From the NCBI RefSeq assembly GCF_031458075.1, contig NZ_JAVDXT010000001.1:62001-126000 (forward strand): a stretch of DNA of 64,000 nt. Reading direction: 5' to 3'. The notes beneath the pieces were generated by a model. That model searched no databases, had not been told where the DNA came from, and saw nothing but the letters and a program-made list of their open reading frames with translations. The DNA is from Rhodoferax_B ferrireducens_A (GTDB lineage Bacteria; Pseudomonadota; Gammaproteobacteria; Burkholderiales; Burkholderiaceae_C). The translations under genes were made by a program, and so were the position numbers. The first letter of the stretch is position 1, and the number at the start of each line of letters is the position of its first letter. Shown here in pieces: positions 51,675 to 60,542 of the stretch.

Positions 51675-52736
51675 TCAGTGCACCGGCTCGAGCCTCTCGC
51701 CAGAGTCCCCGTGGAAAAGATGCAAATGCGCGTTGTCCGCACTCAGGCGCACGTGGTCGCCGGGGCGTACGCTGACCCGTTCGCGTAGCACGCAGGTGAG
51801 CTTGATGCCGCCAGCGTCGACGACGAGGTGCGTCTCCGAGCCGGTGGACTCCACCACCAGCACGCGCGCCTCGACGCCCGCGTCATCCAACCGCAGGTGC
51901 TCAGGGCGCACGCCCAGCGTGAGGGCCTGGCCGCTCGCGGCGGGTACGTGAGGCACATTCCAGTGGTTGCCCGCGTTGTCCACGACGCCTTGGCCGTTGA
52001 CCTTGACAGGCACCAGGTTCATCGACGGCGAGCCGATGAAGGCCGCGACGAAGACGTTGCGCGGCCGGTCGAAGAGCTCTATTGGCGTACCCACCTGTTC
52101 CACGATTCCGTCGTGCATCGCCACAATCTTGTCCGCCATCGTCATCGCCTCGATCTGGTCGTGCGTGACGTAGACGGTGGTGGCCTTCAAGCGCTGGTGC
52201 AGCTCGCGAATCTCGGCTCGCATTGCCACGCGCAGCTTGGCATCCAGATTGGATAGCGGCTCGTCGAACAGGAAGACCTGCGGGTCGCGCACGATTGCGC
52301 GGCCCATCGCGACGCGTTGGCGCTGGCCGCCGGAGAGCTGCTTAGGTAGCCGAGTGAGCAACGGCTCCAGCCCGAGGATTTTTGCAGCCCGGGCAACACG
52401 CTCCTCGGTCTCCTGCGGCGACGCATGGCGCAGCTTCAGCGAGAACGCGAGGTTGTCCGCCACCGTGAGGTGGGGGTACAGCGCGTAGTTCTGAAAAACC
52501 ATGGCGATGTCGCGATCCTTGGGCAACAAGTCGTTCACACGGCGCCCGCCGATGCGGATTTCGCCGCCGTCGATTCCTTCCAATCCTGCGATCATGCGCA
52601 GCAGGGTGGACTTGCCACAGCCAGACGGGCCGACAAGCACGACGAATTCGCCGTCGCGGATGTCGACGCTTACGCCGCGGATGATTTTCGTATTGCCAAA
52701 GGACTTGACCAAGCCCTGGATTTCAACTGTTGCCAT
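51675..52736 (-). CDS. Carbohydrate-type ABC importer ATP-binding protein (MalK/UgpC-like)
   Basis: 353 aa. Walker A GPSGCGKSTLL, Q-loop MVFQNYALYPHLTV, signature LSGGQRQRVAMGRAIV, Walker B LFDEPLSNLDAKL, H-loop YVTHDQIEAM; the C-terminal OB/TOBE domain (~240-353) is typical of MalK/UgpC. It energises the permeases encoded at 56236-57986. A 248-base internal part has a second, inactive copy at 48933. Last gene of the minus-strand catabolic operon. Confidence 0.95.
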   Translation of the reverse strand: MATVEIQGLVKSFGNTKIIRGVSVDIRDGEFVVLVGPSGCGKSTLLRMIAGLEGIDGGEIRIGGRRVNDLLPKDRDIAMVFQNYALYPHLTVADNLAFSLKLRHASPQETEERVARAAKILGLEPLLTRLPKQLSGGQRQRVAMGRAIVRDPQVFLFDEPLSNLDAKLRVAMRAEIRELHQRLKATTVYVTHDQIEAMTMADKIVAMHDGIVEQVGTPIELFDRPRNVFVAAFIGSPSMNLVPVKVNGQGVVDNAGNHWNVPHVPAASGQALTLGVRPEHLRLDDAGVEARVLVVESTGSETHLVVDAGGIKLTCVLRERVSVRPGDHVRLSADNAHLHLFHGDSGERLEPVH

Positions 52737-52807
52737 TGTGTTGTCTCATTCTTCAAGAAAGTAAAGTTGTTCTCTTGCGAAGGCAGCCCCGCCGCTGCAC
52801 ACGCCGC

Positions 52808-53485
52808 TCATCCCGCTTGCCAGGCAGTCTTTAGCCGCGTGTATTCATGCAGGTAGCAGCCGACTGAAGCCTCGCTCAGCTCATGAGTTTTCTTTAGTAG
52901 CTCCAAGGCCGCGTCGAAGGCTTGGACGTCGCATCCCTCCAGCAACAGCACCCAGCGAGCGGGTGCCTGCAGGTCCGTGCGGTTCTTGCTTTCAGCAGTT
53001 GACTGGCCCGACACGTCGGCATCCGAACCCAGAAGATGCGCACCACTGATGCGCGGCATCTGCGCCACTGCCTCCAACGCCGACGTGAGACGCGGCACCA
53101 CAAGGCGCACGGCGTCGTCCGCAATGTCAAATCGAATGGTCATCAGCGCGCCACCCGAGCCCACGCCGTGGCTGGCCACCACCCGCGTGAGTGAGCGCGT
53201 GGTTGTCTGGAAATGCGCGGTAGTTGCACGCGTCCATTCCGTGGGCTCGTTCAAGCGCGACAGATAGTCGCTGCCCTGGATGACCTGAAAGCTCGACGTT
53301 TCGTAGAGCGTAAAGAACTCCGGCTGCGTCGCCTTGTCGGTGGCGCGATAGCGGCGCCCCCGCACAAAGCCGGGAATGCCCACGCGCTCGGGCATGTGCT
53401 CTTGAAGATGCCAAGCGTAGAACTGCGCTCTTCCGGCCTCGGCAATATCGTTCCAAATGGCCACTGCGCCTTCACCTGCTAGCAT
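52808..53485 (-). CDS. DUF4286-like protein
   Basis: 225 aa from ATG 53485 with CCAAGGAG upstream. AIWNDIAEAGRAQFYAWHLQ, EHMPERVGIPGFVRGRRYRA and FTLYETSSFQVIQGSDYLSR are characteristic of a family annotated DUF4286, with a ferredoxin-like dimeric alpha/beta barrel layout. Members are found in aromatic and sugar-acid catabolic clusters; no reaction is proven. It overlaps the 3' end of the hydratase gene by 14 bases. Confidence 0.75.
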   Translation of the reverse strand: MLAGEGAVAIWNDIAEAGRAQFYAWHLQEHMPERVGIPGFVRGRRYRATDKATQPEFFTLYETSSFQVIQGSDYLSRLNEPTEWTRATTAHFQTTTRSLTRVVASHGVGSGGALMTIRFDIADDAVRLVVPRLTSALEAVAQMPRISGAHLLGSDADVSGQSTAESKNRTDLQAPARWVLLLEGCDVQAFDAALELLKKTHELSEASVGCYLHEYTRLKTAWQAG

Positions 53486-54266
53486 AACTATTCTCCTTGG
53501 ATGTTGTGGACTCGGTGGCGTGCAGCTTGAGCGCAACTTGACCGATCCCTTCAAAAACACAACGCAGCCGTTCGCCAGGCTGCGCACGATGGACGCCGGT
53601 ATGGGAGCCGGCAAGCACAAAAGTCCCCACGGCGATCGCCTGCCCGCGCTGCGCCAGATGGTTGGCGAGCAGGGTGACGGCGTGTAGCGGATCGCCAAAG
53701 GGACTTCCGCCCTGCTTGTCGACCACGGGTACGTCGTCGATCCACAGCGTCACTTGCAGCTTGTCGAGCGCCAGGGCGCGCCAGTCGATGCATGCGTCAC
53801 CCAGCACCACCGCGCCATTGCCCATGCCGTCCGCCACGATGTGCTCGCGCGGAGAGGCGAACTTCGCCGGTAGCCTGCTGCACAGCAGTTCGAAGGCCGG
53901 CATGACGGCGCCCACGGCCGCCAGCACGTCGTCGCGCGTGCAATTTCCAACGGGTAAGGGACGGTCGATGCGAAAGGCCAGTTCGCATTCGACGCCGTCA
54001 CGCAGCAGCGCCGCATCCGCCAGGACGGTGTCCGACGCCATGCAATCGATGTCGAACAAAGGGGCTGAGATCACGGATGCAGACAGTGGCGCTGCGAGCT
54101 TCCAGCCCGCGACCCTGGCGCCGAGGTTTGCGCATACGCGCTCCTGGATGCCATAGGCGTCGATGAAGCTGTCTAGCTGTCGGAGGGCATCAGTCGCCAC
54201 GACGCCCCTGGTGCGACGCGCGTTGGCGAGCTCGCTCGCCAAAGTGTTCATGATGGGCTCGTTCAT
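53472..54266 (-). CDS. 2-keto-4-pentenoate hydratase-like protein (FAH superfamily relative)
   Basis: 264 aa from ATG 54266, overlapping the Gfo/Idh stop by 4 bases; a longer frame upstream lies inside that gene. GARVAGWKLAAPLSASVISA, DGVECELAFRI (metal Glu pair), DGMGNGAVVLGD, GSPFGDPLHAVTLLANHLAQ and GTFVLAGSHTGVH fit MhpD/DmpE-type hydratases and 4-oxalocrotonate decarboxylases. It acts on dienoate-type keto acids. Probably a lower-pathway enzyme of this operon. Confidence 0.85.
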   Translation of the reverse strand: MNEPIMNTLASELANARRTRGVVATDALRQLDSFIDAYGIQERVCANLGARVAGWKLAAPLSASVISAPLFDIDCMASDTVLADAALLRDGVECELAFRIDRPLPVGNCTRDDVLAAVGAVMPAFELLCSRLPAKFASPREHIVADGMGNGAVVLGDACIDWRALALDKLQVTLWIDDVPVVDKQGGSPFGDPLHAVTLLANHLAQRGQAIAVGTFVLAGSHTGVHRAQPGERLRCVFEGIGQVALKLHATESTTSKENSYASR

Positions 54267-55291
54267 GCTTCGAAAGTCCTCGGATCGACGGCAATGCCGC
54301 CCTGTGCGGCGGACAGGTAAGCGGCCTCGACCACGGCGAGCGCACGCTGGGCTTCGGCCAGCCCCGCAAAGGGCACGGCACCCGCTGCTGACTCGTCCAA
54401 GACGCGCCGCACGAATTCGGGGTAGTACAGGTCGGTCTCGAAACGGGCGGGGTGCCGCTTGGCGCTGACGCTGCCGTCTTCCTGCCAGCTGCGCACCAGG
54501 ATGCCGTCCTCGCGCGAGACGCAGTAGCTGCGCTCCATCCTGCAGGCAAACTCGAAATCGCGCTGCAGGGCGGCGTCGCTGGGAAAGAGGTAACCGCACT
54601 CGATCGTGCCCAGGCGGCCGCCGGAGGTGAGCAGCCGTATGCTGATCACATCCTCGATGGGCAGGCCGTTCATGCGCGAGCTGCTGCCAGCGCTGACGGA
54701 CACGATCGGATCGTCGGCCAGCAGCGCAAATAGATCGATGAAGTGCACGCCCAGATTGATGAGCGGCCCCCCTCCGGCGAGATCGGGGTCCAGCATCCAG
54801 GGAACGCCGGCGGCTAGATAGCGCTGCGGTGGGCCGGCGATGAAGCGGAAGCTGCCTTGCTCCAGCGTGCCGCCCGCTTCACGCAGTACCGCGAGGGTGT
54901 CGCTCAGGCGAAAAATCAGGGGCACTGCGACGTAAAGGCCGATGGCCTCCGCGCGCTGGCGCAACGCCAGCACGTCGGCCGTGTGCAGGCCGCAGGGCTT
55001 CTCGATGGCGAAAGGGATACGTCGCTCGATCAGTGCGCTTGCCAGGTTCGGCATGTCTACATGCCGTCCGAACACGAAGGCAAAGTCCGGCCGCTCACGT
55101 TCCAGCATCTCCGTGGTGGAAACGTAGTGATTGCAGCCGAAGCGCCGCGCCACCTCCTCCCCGGTCCGCCCGGCGCTGTCAGAAACGCCCACGACCTTGA
55201 CGTCATCTCGCGCCTGCAGCGCACTGTAATAGAGCGGTGCGTGCCAGTGCGTGCTCTCGATCACCACAACTCTTTTGATTCCGTCAACCAT
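54263..55291 (-). CDS. Gfo/Idh/MocA family oxidoreductase
   Basis: 342 aa. The N-terminal Rossmann fold starts RVVVIESTHWHAPLYYSALQ, an unusual version of the GxGxxG loop. The signature Lys is in FAIEKPCG and the C-terminal domain has GGGPLINLGVHFIDLFALL, the usual active-site His-Asp helix. Such enzymes oxidise sugars, inositols or their derivatives with NAD(P). The altered glycine loop may affect cofactor binding. Overlaps IclR by 8 bases and the hydratase by 4. Confidence 0.88.
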   Translation of the reverse strand: MVDGIKRVVVIESTHWHAPLYYSALQARDDVKVVGVSDSAGRTGEEVARRFGCNHYVSTTEMLERERPDFAFVFGRHVDMPNLASALIERRIPFAIEKPCGLHTADVLALRQRAEAIGLYVAVPLIFRLSDTLAVLREAGGTLEQGSFRFIAGPPQRYLAAGVPWMLDPDLAGGGPLINLGVHFIDLFALLADDPIVSVSAGSSSRMNGLPIEDVISIRLLTSGGRLGTIECGYLFPSDAALQRDFEFACRMERSYCVSREDGILVRSWQEDGSVSAKRHPARFETDLYYPEFVRRVLDESAAGAVPFAGLAEAQRALAVVEAAYLSAAQGGIAVDPRTFEA

Positions 55292-56105
55292 TTGAGACTT
55301 TCAAGGGCGTCAGTCCCATGGTGGCCAGCATCACCTTGCGGCTGGGCCAGAGATCGGCGATTTCTGCCGCGGTTGCCTGCACGTCAGGCGCGATGGAGGC
55401 GATGCGCTCCGGTGTAAGTCTTGCCACGGGGCCGGCCACGCTGACGGTGCCAATCGCCAGGCGGGTTTGCGGGTCGAAAATGGCGCAGCTGACCGCGCAC
55501 GTGCCGGGCTCTCCTTCCTCGATGGAAGTGCCGTAGCCGCGCTCGCGCGTCAGCGCGAGTTCGGCATGCAGGCTCGCCTCGTCGCGCACGACAGGCCGGC
55601 CGAACCGGGATGGCACGACGAAGCCGCTCGCCTTGACCAGTGCGGTGGCTTGCGCCTCATCCAGAGTCGCAAGCCAAGCTTTGCCTGAGGCCGTGGCATG
55701 CAACACCACCGCTTGGCCCATATCAGGGTCATAGCGCAGGCCTGAAAACGAGCCCTGGGCCTTGGCAATCCAGATCAGCGCATCGTTTTCCAATAAGGCC
55801 AGACGCACCAGTTCGCCTGTGCGCGCGGCTAATCGATCCAAGGAGGGTTGGCAGATTTCCGTGATCCCAGAAGCTGCAAGAAAACGAAAGCCAATGGCTG
55901 CCAGCTTGACCGTCATGCGGTAGCGCTGACTGTACTCATCTTGTATAGCCAGGCCACGCACCACGAGGATCGACAGCAGCCGGTGCACCGCGCTTTTCGG
56001 TAAGTCCAGCCGGCGCGATACATCGCTGACCGGTAAACCGTGAGGATGGTCTGCAAGCAGGGTAAGGATGTCCAGCGTGCGCTCCACCATGTCACCAGAA
56101 GCCAT
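55284..56105 (-). CDS. IclR family transcriptional regulator
   Basis: 273 aa. HTH in ERTLDILTLLADHPHGLPVS and DVSRRLDLPKSAVHRLLSIL; effector domain with ARTGELVRLALLENDALIWI and LHATASGKAWLATL. IclR proteins respond to small aromatic or glyoxylate-like effectors. It is the first gene of the minus-strand operon and divergent from the permease genes; two inverted 19-bp half-sites in the intergenic region are its likely operators. Confidence 0.92.
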   Translation of the reverse strand: MASGDMVERTLDILTLLADHPHGLPVSDVSRRLDLPKSAVHRLLSILVVRGLAIQDEYSQRYRMTVKLAAIGFRFLAASGITEICQPSLDRLAARTGELVRLALLENDALIWIAKAQGSFSGLRYDPDMGQAVVLHATASGKAWLATLDEAQATALVKASGFVVPSRFGRPVVRDEASLHAELALTRERGYGTSIEEGEPGTCAVSCAIFDPQTRLAIGTVSVAGPVARLTPERIASIAPDVQATAAEIADLWPSRKVMLATMGLTPLKVSNG

Positions 56106-56123
56106 AATTTTGCCTGTAATTTA

Positions 56124-56219
56124 GAACGGTGTCCCAGTTTAGCATCGACATTCATGTCTAACGCTCGGGTTTACCCCCGATGCAACTCTTATTTAGTCGT
56201 CTAAAGTGAGACACCGTTC
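56124..56219. promoter_or_regulatory. Inverted pair of 19-bp sites between iclR-type gene and permease operon
   Basis: GAACGGTGTCCCAGTTTAG at 56124-56142 and, on the other strand, GAACGGTGTCTCACTTTAG at 56219-56201 match at 17 of 19 positions. One lies 18 bases before the IclR start and the other 16 bases before the permease start. Symmetric placement at both divergent genes suggests that one dimeric regulator controls both. Confidence 0.82.
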
Positions 56220-56235
56220 CAAACTTCAACACACA

Positions 56236-57147
56236 ATGAGTATGACAACCTCTAGCCAGATCGCAATTTCGGCGCAACACGGACCCAGGCCGCCAGGCTT
56301 CTGGGCGGGATTCACTTGGTTTGCGCCAGCAGTGGCCATGCTGCTGGCCGTCACTTTGTATCCAACGGGCATGGTCGTTTGGTTGAGCGTGCACCGCACG
56401 CGGCTGTACGAAGTGGTAGATGGCGTGGGTTTGGCGAACTACGTCTCCGTCCTCACGTCACCAGCCTTCCTGGAACTCAGCCTGAACTCGCTTCTGTATG
56501 TCAGCGGGGCGCTGGCCCTGGTGCTGCCGATGGGATTGGCGAGTGCGCTGGCTCTACAGAACCTCGCCAGCTCCGCAGCGCTTGTGCGCACATTGCTGCT
56601 TCTCCCATGGACTCTGTCCATGGGTGTTGTGGGCTGCTTCTGGTTATGGTTGCTTAATCCCTCGTACGGACCTATCAGTTTTCTGATGCGGTCGCTGGGT
56701 ATCGAACCTGGATTGATGTTGGGTGAGCCGTCGCTGGCGCTCATTCTCGTCATCCTGGTCACCGCGTGGTGGTCATTTCCCTACGTGATGGTGATGATGA
56801 GTGCGTCGCTGCAAAGCATCCCGGCAGAGTTGTACGAAGCGATTGATATCGATGGTGGCGGTTTGGGTGCACGCCTTCGTCACGCGGTCTGGCCGCACAT
56901 CGCTCCCACGCTGGGGAGCACCGCGCTGACGTTAGGGATTGTTTACCTCACGCTGATCACCATGATATTGGTCCTCACCGGTGGCGGGCCAATCGGCGCG
57001 ACTGCTACCTGGAGCTTCGAGGTGTTCTCCAGCGCTTTTCGTTCTGTGGATCTGTCGCCCTCATCCGTCATTTCCGTTGTCGTCCTGATCGTCAACCTCT
57101 TCCTCGGCTATCTCTACTCCCGGCTCACTGGCCGGGTCTCGGGCTAA
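56236..57147 (+). CDS. ABC importer permease, MalF/UgpA-like
   Basis: 303 aa from ATG 56236, six membrane segments. The cytoplasmic coupling (EAA) loop is ELYEAIDIDGGGLGARLRHA with VWPHIAPT. MGLASALALQNLASSAALVR precedes the core. It pairs with the second permease 5 bases downstream and with the ATPase at 51675. Family: carbohydrate uptake transporter-1 type. Confidence 0.92.
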   Translation: MSMTTSSQIAISAQHGPRPPGFWAGFTWFAPAVAMLLAVTLYPTGMVVWLSVHRTRLYEVVDGVGLANYVSVLTSPAFLELSLNSLLYVSGALALVLPMGLASALALQNLASSAALVRTLLLLPWTLSMGVVGCFWLWLLNPSYGPISFLMRSLGIEPGLMLGEPSLALILVILVTAWWSFPYVMVMMSASLQSIPAELYEAIDIDGGGLGARLRHAVWPHIAPTLGSTALTLGIVYLTLITMILVLTGGGPIGATATWSFEVFSSAFRSVDLSPSSVISVVVLIVNLFLGYLYSRLTGRVSG

Positions 57148-57152
57148 ACATC

Positions 57153-57986
57153 ATGCACATTCATCGTTCGGAAAAAATTCTCTCCTGGACCGTACTGACC
57201 GTTTTGGTGCTTACGGTGCTGATACCGCTGTCCTGGGCAGTCTTCACCTCGCTAAAGAGTGAGACCAGCGTCATTGCGTACCCGCCCACCTTCCTGCCGA
57301 CCGACCCAAGTCTGTCTGCATACAAGGCGGTGTTCCGGAACCAGACCTTCGCCTCTGATCTCTTTAACTCGGTCTTTTACGCGCTCGCCGCGGTTGCGCT
57401 CGCCGTGTTGCTGTCTGCACCCGCCGGCTACGCTGCCTCGCGTTTCGAGTTCCGGGGAAAACGCGCGGTCATGCTGCTGATTCTGTCGACGTCGATGGTA
57501 CCCGCGGTCGCTTTGCTGGTTCCCACCTACTATCTGCTGGACAAACTGGGCCTGTTGAACAACCCCATGGTCATCATCGTGCTGCAGGCCGCACGTCTGG
57601 TTCCGCAGACGGTGTGGTTCATGCAGAACTTCGTGGACGCCGTGCCCCGCGAGCTCGACGAGGCGACGCAGGTCGATGGCGCCAGCCACTGGCAGACGTT
57701 CACCAAGATCATCTTGCCGCTGGTTCGTCCGGGTATTGCTGCCAGTGCCGTGATTGGCGTCATCACCACGTGGAACGACTACATCACCGTGGCGGCATTT
57801 GCTCCCGAAGTGGCTTACCGGACACTGCAGGTGGCCCTGGTCAATCAGGTCTTCGACAGCATCGGCATCACTTGGTCTTACGTCATGGCCTTCGCTGTGG
57901 TCTGCTCCATTCCGATCGTCGCGATTTTCATGCTTGCCCAGCGATGGTTCATCAGTGGCCTGACGGCCGGCGCCGTCAAAGGCTAG
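57153..57986 (+). CDS. ABC importer permease, MalG/UgpE-like
   Basis: 277 aa, six membrane segments. EAA loop: PRELDEATQVDGASHWQTFT with KIILPLVRPGIAASAV. The N-terminal segment LTVLIPLSWAVFTSLKSE is typical of MalG. It forms the heterodimeric channel with the preceding permease. The binding protein gene follows after 48 bases. Confidence 0.93.
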   Translation: MHIHRSEKILSWTVLTVLVLTVLIPLSWAVFTSLKSETSVIAYPPTFLPTDPSLSAYKAVFRNQTFASDLFNSVFYALAAVALAVLLSAPAGYAASRFEFRGKRAVMLLILSTSMVPAVALLVPTYYLLDKLGLLNNPMVIIVLQAARLVPQTVWFMQNFVDAVPRELDEATQVDGASHWQTFTKIILPLVRPGIAASAVIGVITTWNDYITVAAFAPEVAYRTLQVALVNQVFDSIGITWSYVMAFAVVCSIPIVAIFMLAQRWFISGLTAGAVKG

Positions 57987-58034
57987 CCATAGCACAGCAT
58001 CGATTTACATAACTTGATCACTTAAGGAGATGAC

Positions 58035-59363
58035 ATGACTGCACAGAAACAAACAAACACGAACGATCTGCCATCAGCGCGCGGAACGAGCCGGCGCAGT
58101 TTCGTGGCCGGCGTGGCCGGCGCGGCCGCCGTGCTGGGCGCACCTGGGGGCAGGGCCTTCGCACAGACCACGGAAACCATCACCTACAACAGCTTCCTTG
58201 ACCCGGGCAACCTGAACGATCCACGCTCTGCAGCCCAGACCCAGATGATTGCGGCCTTCGAAGCCAGCCAACCACGTGTGAAGGTGCGGGTGGTCGTGGA
58301 CCCCTCCGGACAGAACGGCATTCGCGCGGTGCGCTCCAAAGCGGACAGCCCCGACGTCATTCGAGCCAACAACTTCCAAATGCCCGAGCACGTGGCCACC
58401 GGCTCCATTCTTTCCATCGACGAGCTGGTCGCGCGCGACAAAGTGGACACCACGGACTGGCTGATCAGCATGGACCAGACGCGCTTCAACGGCAAGCTAT
58501 GGGGCCTTCAGCAAGACTATCGTATTCCAATCTTCGTGTACCGCAAGAGCAAGTTCGAGGAGGCGAAGATCGCACCGCCGCGTACGTACCAGGAAGCGGC
58601 CGCACTCGGGGCGCTGCTGACCAAGCAGAACCAGATGGCCTATGCCGTCCCGATCGGCGCAAGCGGCGGGATCGGGGGCGCGCAGGCCCTAGTGGAGTTC
58701 ATGGTCAGCTCCATTGTTGCCGGAAACAGCGAGCCTTTCTTTGTGCCCAGCGGACGCGAGATCGGCTTCAGCGAACAGCGCTTGCTGCTGGCCGCCAGCA
58801 TCGTGAAGGACCTATTCGCCAAGAAGGCCGCCACACCCGTCAGTTTGCAGTTCTCCTACAACGAGGTGCAGGACGGGCTTCGTGCAGGCACCGTCGCTTC
58901 GTCCACCTTCGGGCTGTATCGCTACCGGGGATTGAAGGCTGCTGTGTCCAACGACCTGGCCTGGGCGCCGGCGCCTTCTGTGACTCCCAACGACAAGCAC
59001 GCGGTGTACGGCTTTCAGTTGTGTATCAACAGGAACTCGCCGCGCCAAGGCGGTGCGTGGGAGTTCGTCAAATTCATGGCCAGCCCGGCGGCTCAGGCGA
59101 TCGCCGCGCGCGGCGGCGAAGTGGTGGCACGCGCCAGCGCCTACAAGGACCCGTACTTCAAGACGCCGGAAGCCGAGGATCAGTTGAGCTGGAAGGCGCT
59201 CGTGGAGGCACGCGGCCGCATGGTGAATTATTCGGTCATTCAAACCTCCTTCAACCAGATCTGCGGCGAAGCCTTCCAGCGCATGATCCTGCGCGACCTG
59301 GCCCCTGCGGCGGTGGCGATGGAGATGCGTACCCGCTACAACGACGCGCTGGCCAAGTCGTGA
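58035..59363 (+). CDS. ABC importer extracellular solute-binding protein, copy 1
   Basis: 442 aa. A Tat-type signal: GTSRRSFVAGVAGAAAVLG with twin Arg, then AFA cleavage before QTTETITYN. The mature part is a family 1 binding protein (sugar, glycerol-phosphate type): AFEASQPRVKVRVVVDPSGQ, LWGLQQDYRIPIFVYRKSKF, WEFVKFMASPAAQAI. Export folded through Tat is less usual for this class. A near-identical paralogue is at 60543. The stop overlaps the AroE-like start. Confidence 0.92.
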   Translation: MTAQKQTNTNDLPSARGTSRRSFVAGVAGAAAVLGAPGGRAFAQTTETITYNSFLDPGNLNDPRSAAQTQMIAAFEASQPRVKVRVVVDPSGQNGIRAVRSKADSPDVIRANNFQMPEHVATGSILSIDELVARDKVDTTDWLISMDQTRFNGKLWGLQQDYRIPIFVYRKSKFEEAKIAPPRTYQEAAALGALLTKQNQMAYAVPIGASGGIGGAQALVEFMVSSIVAGNSEPFFVPSGREIGFSEQRLLLAASIVKDLFAKKAATPVSLQFSYNEVQDGLRAGTVASSTFGLYRYRGLKAAVSNDLAWAPAPSVTPNDKHAVYGFQLCINRNSPRQGGAWEFVKFMASPAAQAIAARGGEVVARASAYKDPYFKTPEAEDQLSWKALVEARGRMVNYSVIQTSFNQICGEAFQRMILRDLAPAAVAMEMRTRYNDALAKS

Positions 59364-60196
59364 TGCTCCATATTTCGGGGACAACACGACTCTATGGTTT
59401 GATCGGCGATCCGCTGACGGCATCAAAGTCGCCCCAACTATGGAACCGGCTGTTCATGGAGCAGGGCGCAGACGCGGCGTGCGTCCCGTTTGGGGTCAAG
59501 GGCGATGACCTGTCTGCATTCGTCACCGGTGCGCGCGCGGTGGGAAATCTCTCCGGCTTGCTGGTCACGATGCCTCATAAGCAACGGATGCTGGACTATG
59601 TCGACGAACTACATCCGACCGCGCGTGACGTTGGAGCCATCAACGTCATCCGCTGCAACAGTGATGGACGCTGGATCGGCGCCAATTTCGACGGTATTGG
59701 CTGCGTTCTTGGCATGGAGTGGGACGGACTTCATCCGGCAAAAAAATCCGTGCTGCTTATCGGCGCCGGAGGCGCGGGCAGAGCCATTGCTTTCGCGGTG
59801 GCTTCTGCTGGTGCCCGAGCACTCACAATATTCAATGCTAACAGGAGTCGCGCCGAGGACCTTATCAAGTCGGTTAACGAAACAACCGATTGCCATGCGA
59901 CGTTCGGCGCGCCAGACCCACATAAATTCGAAGTTGTGATCAATGCCACGTCGCTAGGCATGAAGCCCAGCGATCCTCTGCCCTTGGATCCTGATCGGCT
60001 TAAGCCTGGAACCATTGTCGTCGACATTGTCAATTCAGTGGAACCTACGCCCCTTTATCGAGCCGCAAGTGAGCGTGGTTGTCGTATCCAAAACAATCGT
60101 CCCATGCACGAAGGGCAGGCGGTGCATACCATGCGCTTCCTCGGCTTCGATTACGTTCCAGAAGGCAGGTCAATGCAGGGCATTGGACTGCCGTAA
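59363..60196 (+). CDS. AroE family (shikimate/quinate dehydrogenase-like), copy 1
   Basis: 277 aa from ATG 59363 overlapping the SBP stop (TGATG). Substrate site GDPLTASKSPQLWN; catalytic Lys73 in LVTMPHK, Asn94 in GAINVI, Asp110 in ANFDGIG; Gln in MHEGQAVHTM. Cofactor loop IGAGGAGRAIAF at 133-144 and NANRSRAEDL after the next strand, the NR(S/T) pattern that binds NADP. Being in a transport locus, it is likely catabolic (quinate, shikimate or analogue) instead of biosynthetic. Confidence 0.88.
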   Translation: MLHISGTTRLYGLIGDPLTASKSPQLWNRLFMEQGADAACVPFGVKGDDLSAFVTGARAVGNLSGLLVTMPHKQRMLDYVDELHPTARDVGAINVIRCNSDGRWIGANFDGIGCVLGMEWDGLHPAKKSVLLIGAGGAGRAIAFAVASAGARALTIFNANRSRAEDLIKSVNETTDCHATFGAPDPHKFEVVINATSLGMKPSDPLPLDPDRLKPGTIVVDIVNSVEPTPLYRAASERGCRIQNNRPMHEGQAVHTMRFLGFDYVPEGRSMQGIGLP

Positions 60197-60205
60197 TTTA
60201 TAAAA

Positions 60206-60456
60206 GGGCTCTGTTGCATAAATCCCGGTTTGGACGCCATTTCCCATACCCCAGACGAAGTTATGCCATGGCCGCCACTGGGACCGTGGTCGGGCATGCC
60301 AACTGAGTGAATCCGTTGAGCAGTGTGACCTGCACATGCAGTTCTGTGACCCGGCGCTCAAATGTGCGTGCCATCACCCGCTCCCCCGAGCCGCTTGAAG
60401 CAATGCATTTTGGTTTCGACCAGACTGCGCCGGTGGTACCCACTCCACTTCTTCAT
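60206..60456 (-). mobile_element. IS5-type element remnant between the duplicated units
   Basis: GGGCTCTGTTGCATAAATC at 60206 resembles an IS5-family terminal repeat. Minus-strand codons give KKWSGYHRRSLVETKMHCFK, then after a one-base shift GERVMARTFERRVTELHVQV, the conserved end of IS5 transposases. Only about 250 bases are left and the other end is missing. It lies just between the two copies of the SBP-AroE pair. The rest of the gap up to 60542 is a short promoter-like leader with AAGGAG. Confidence 0.8.
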
Positions 60457-60542
60457 AGCCGATGGGCTTCGCGGTTTGTGTTAACAGGCCCTGGTCGCAG
60501 CCAAGCAATGGTTCACTTAAGTTGATTCCCTAAGGAGATGAC

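Noticed and set aside
51675..52736. Naming the ATPase ugpC
   Set aside because: The sequence fits MalK/UgpC equally and the neighbours do not suggest glycerol-3-phosphate uptake.
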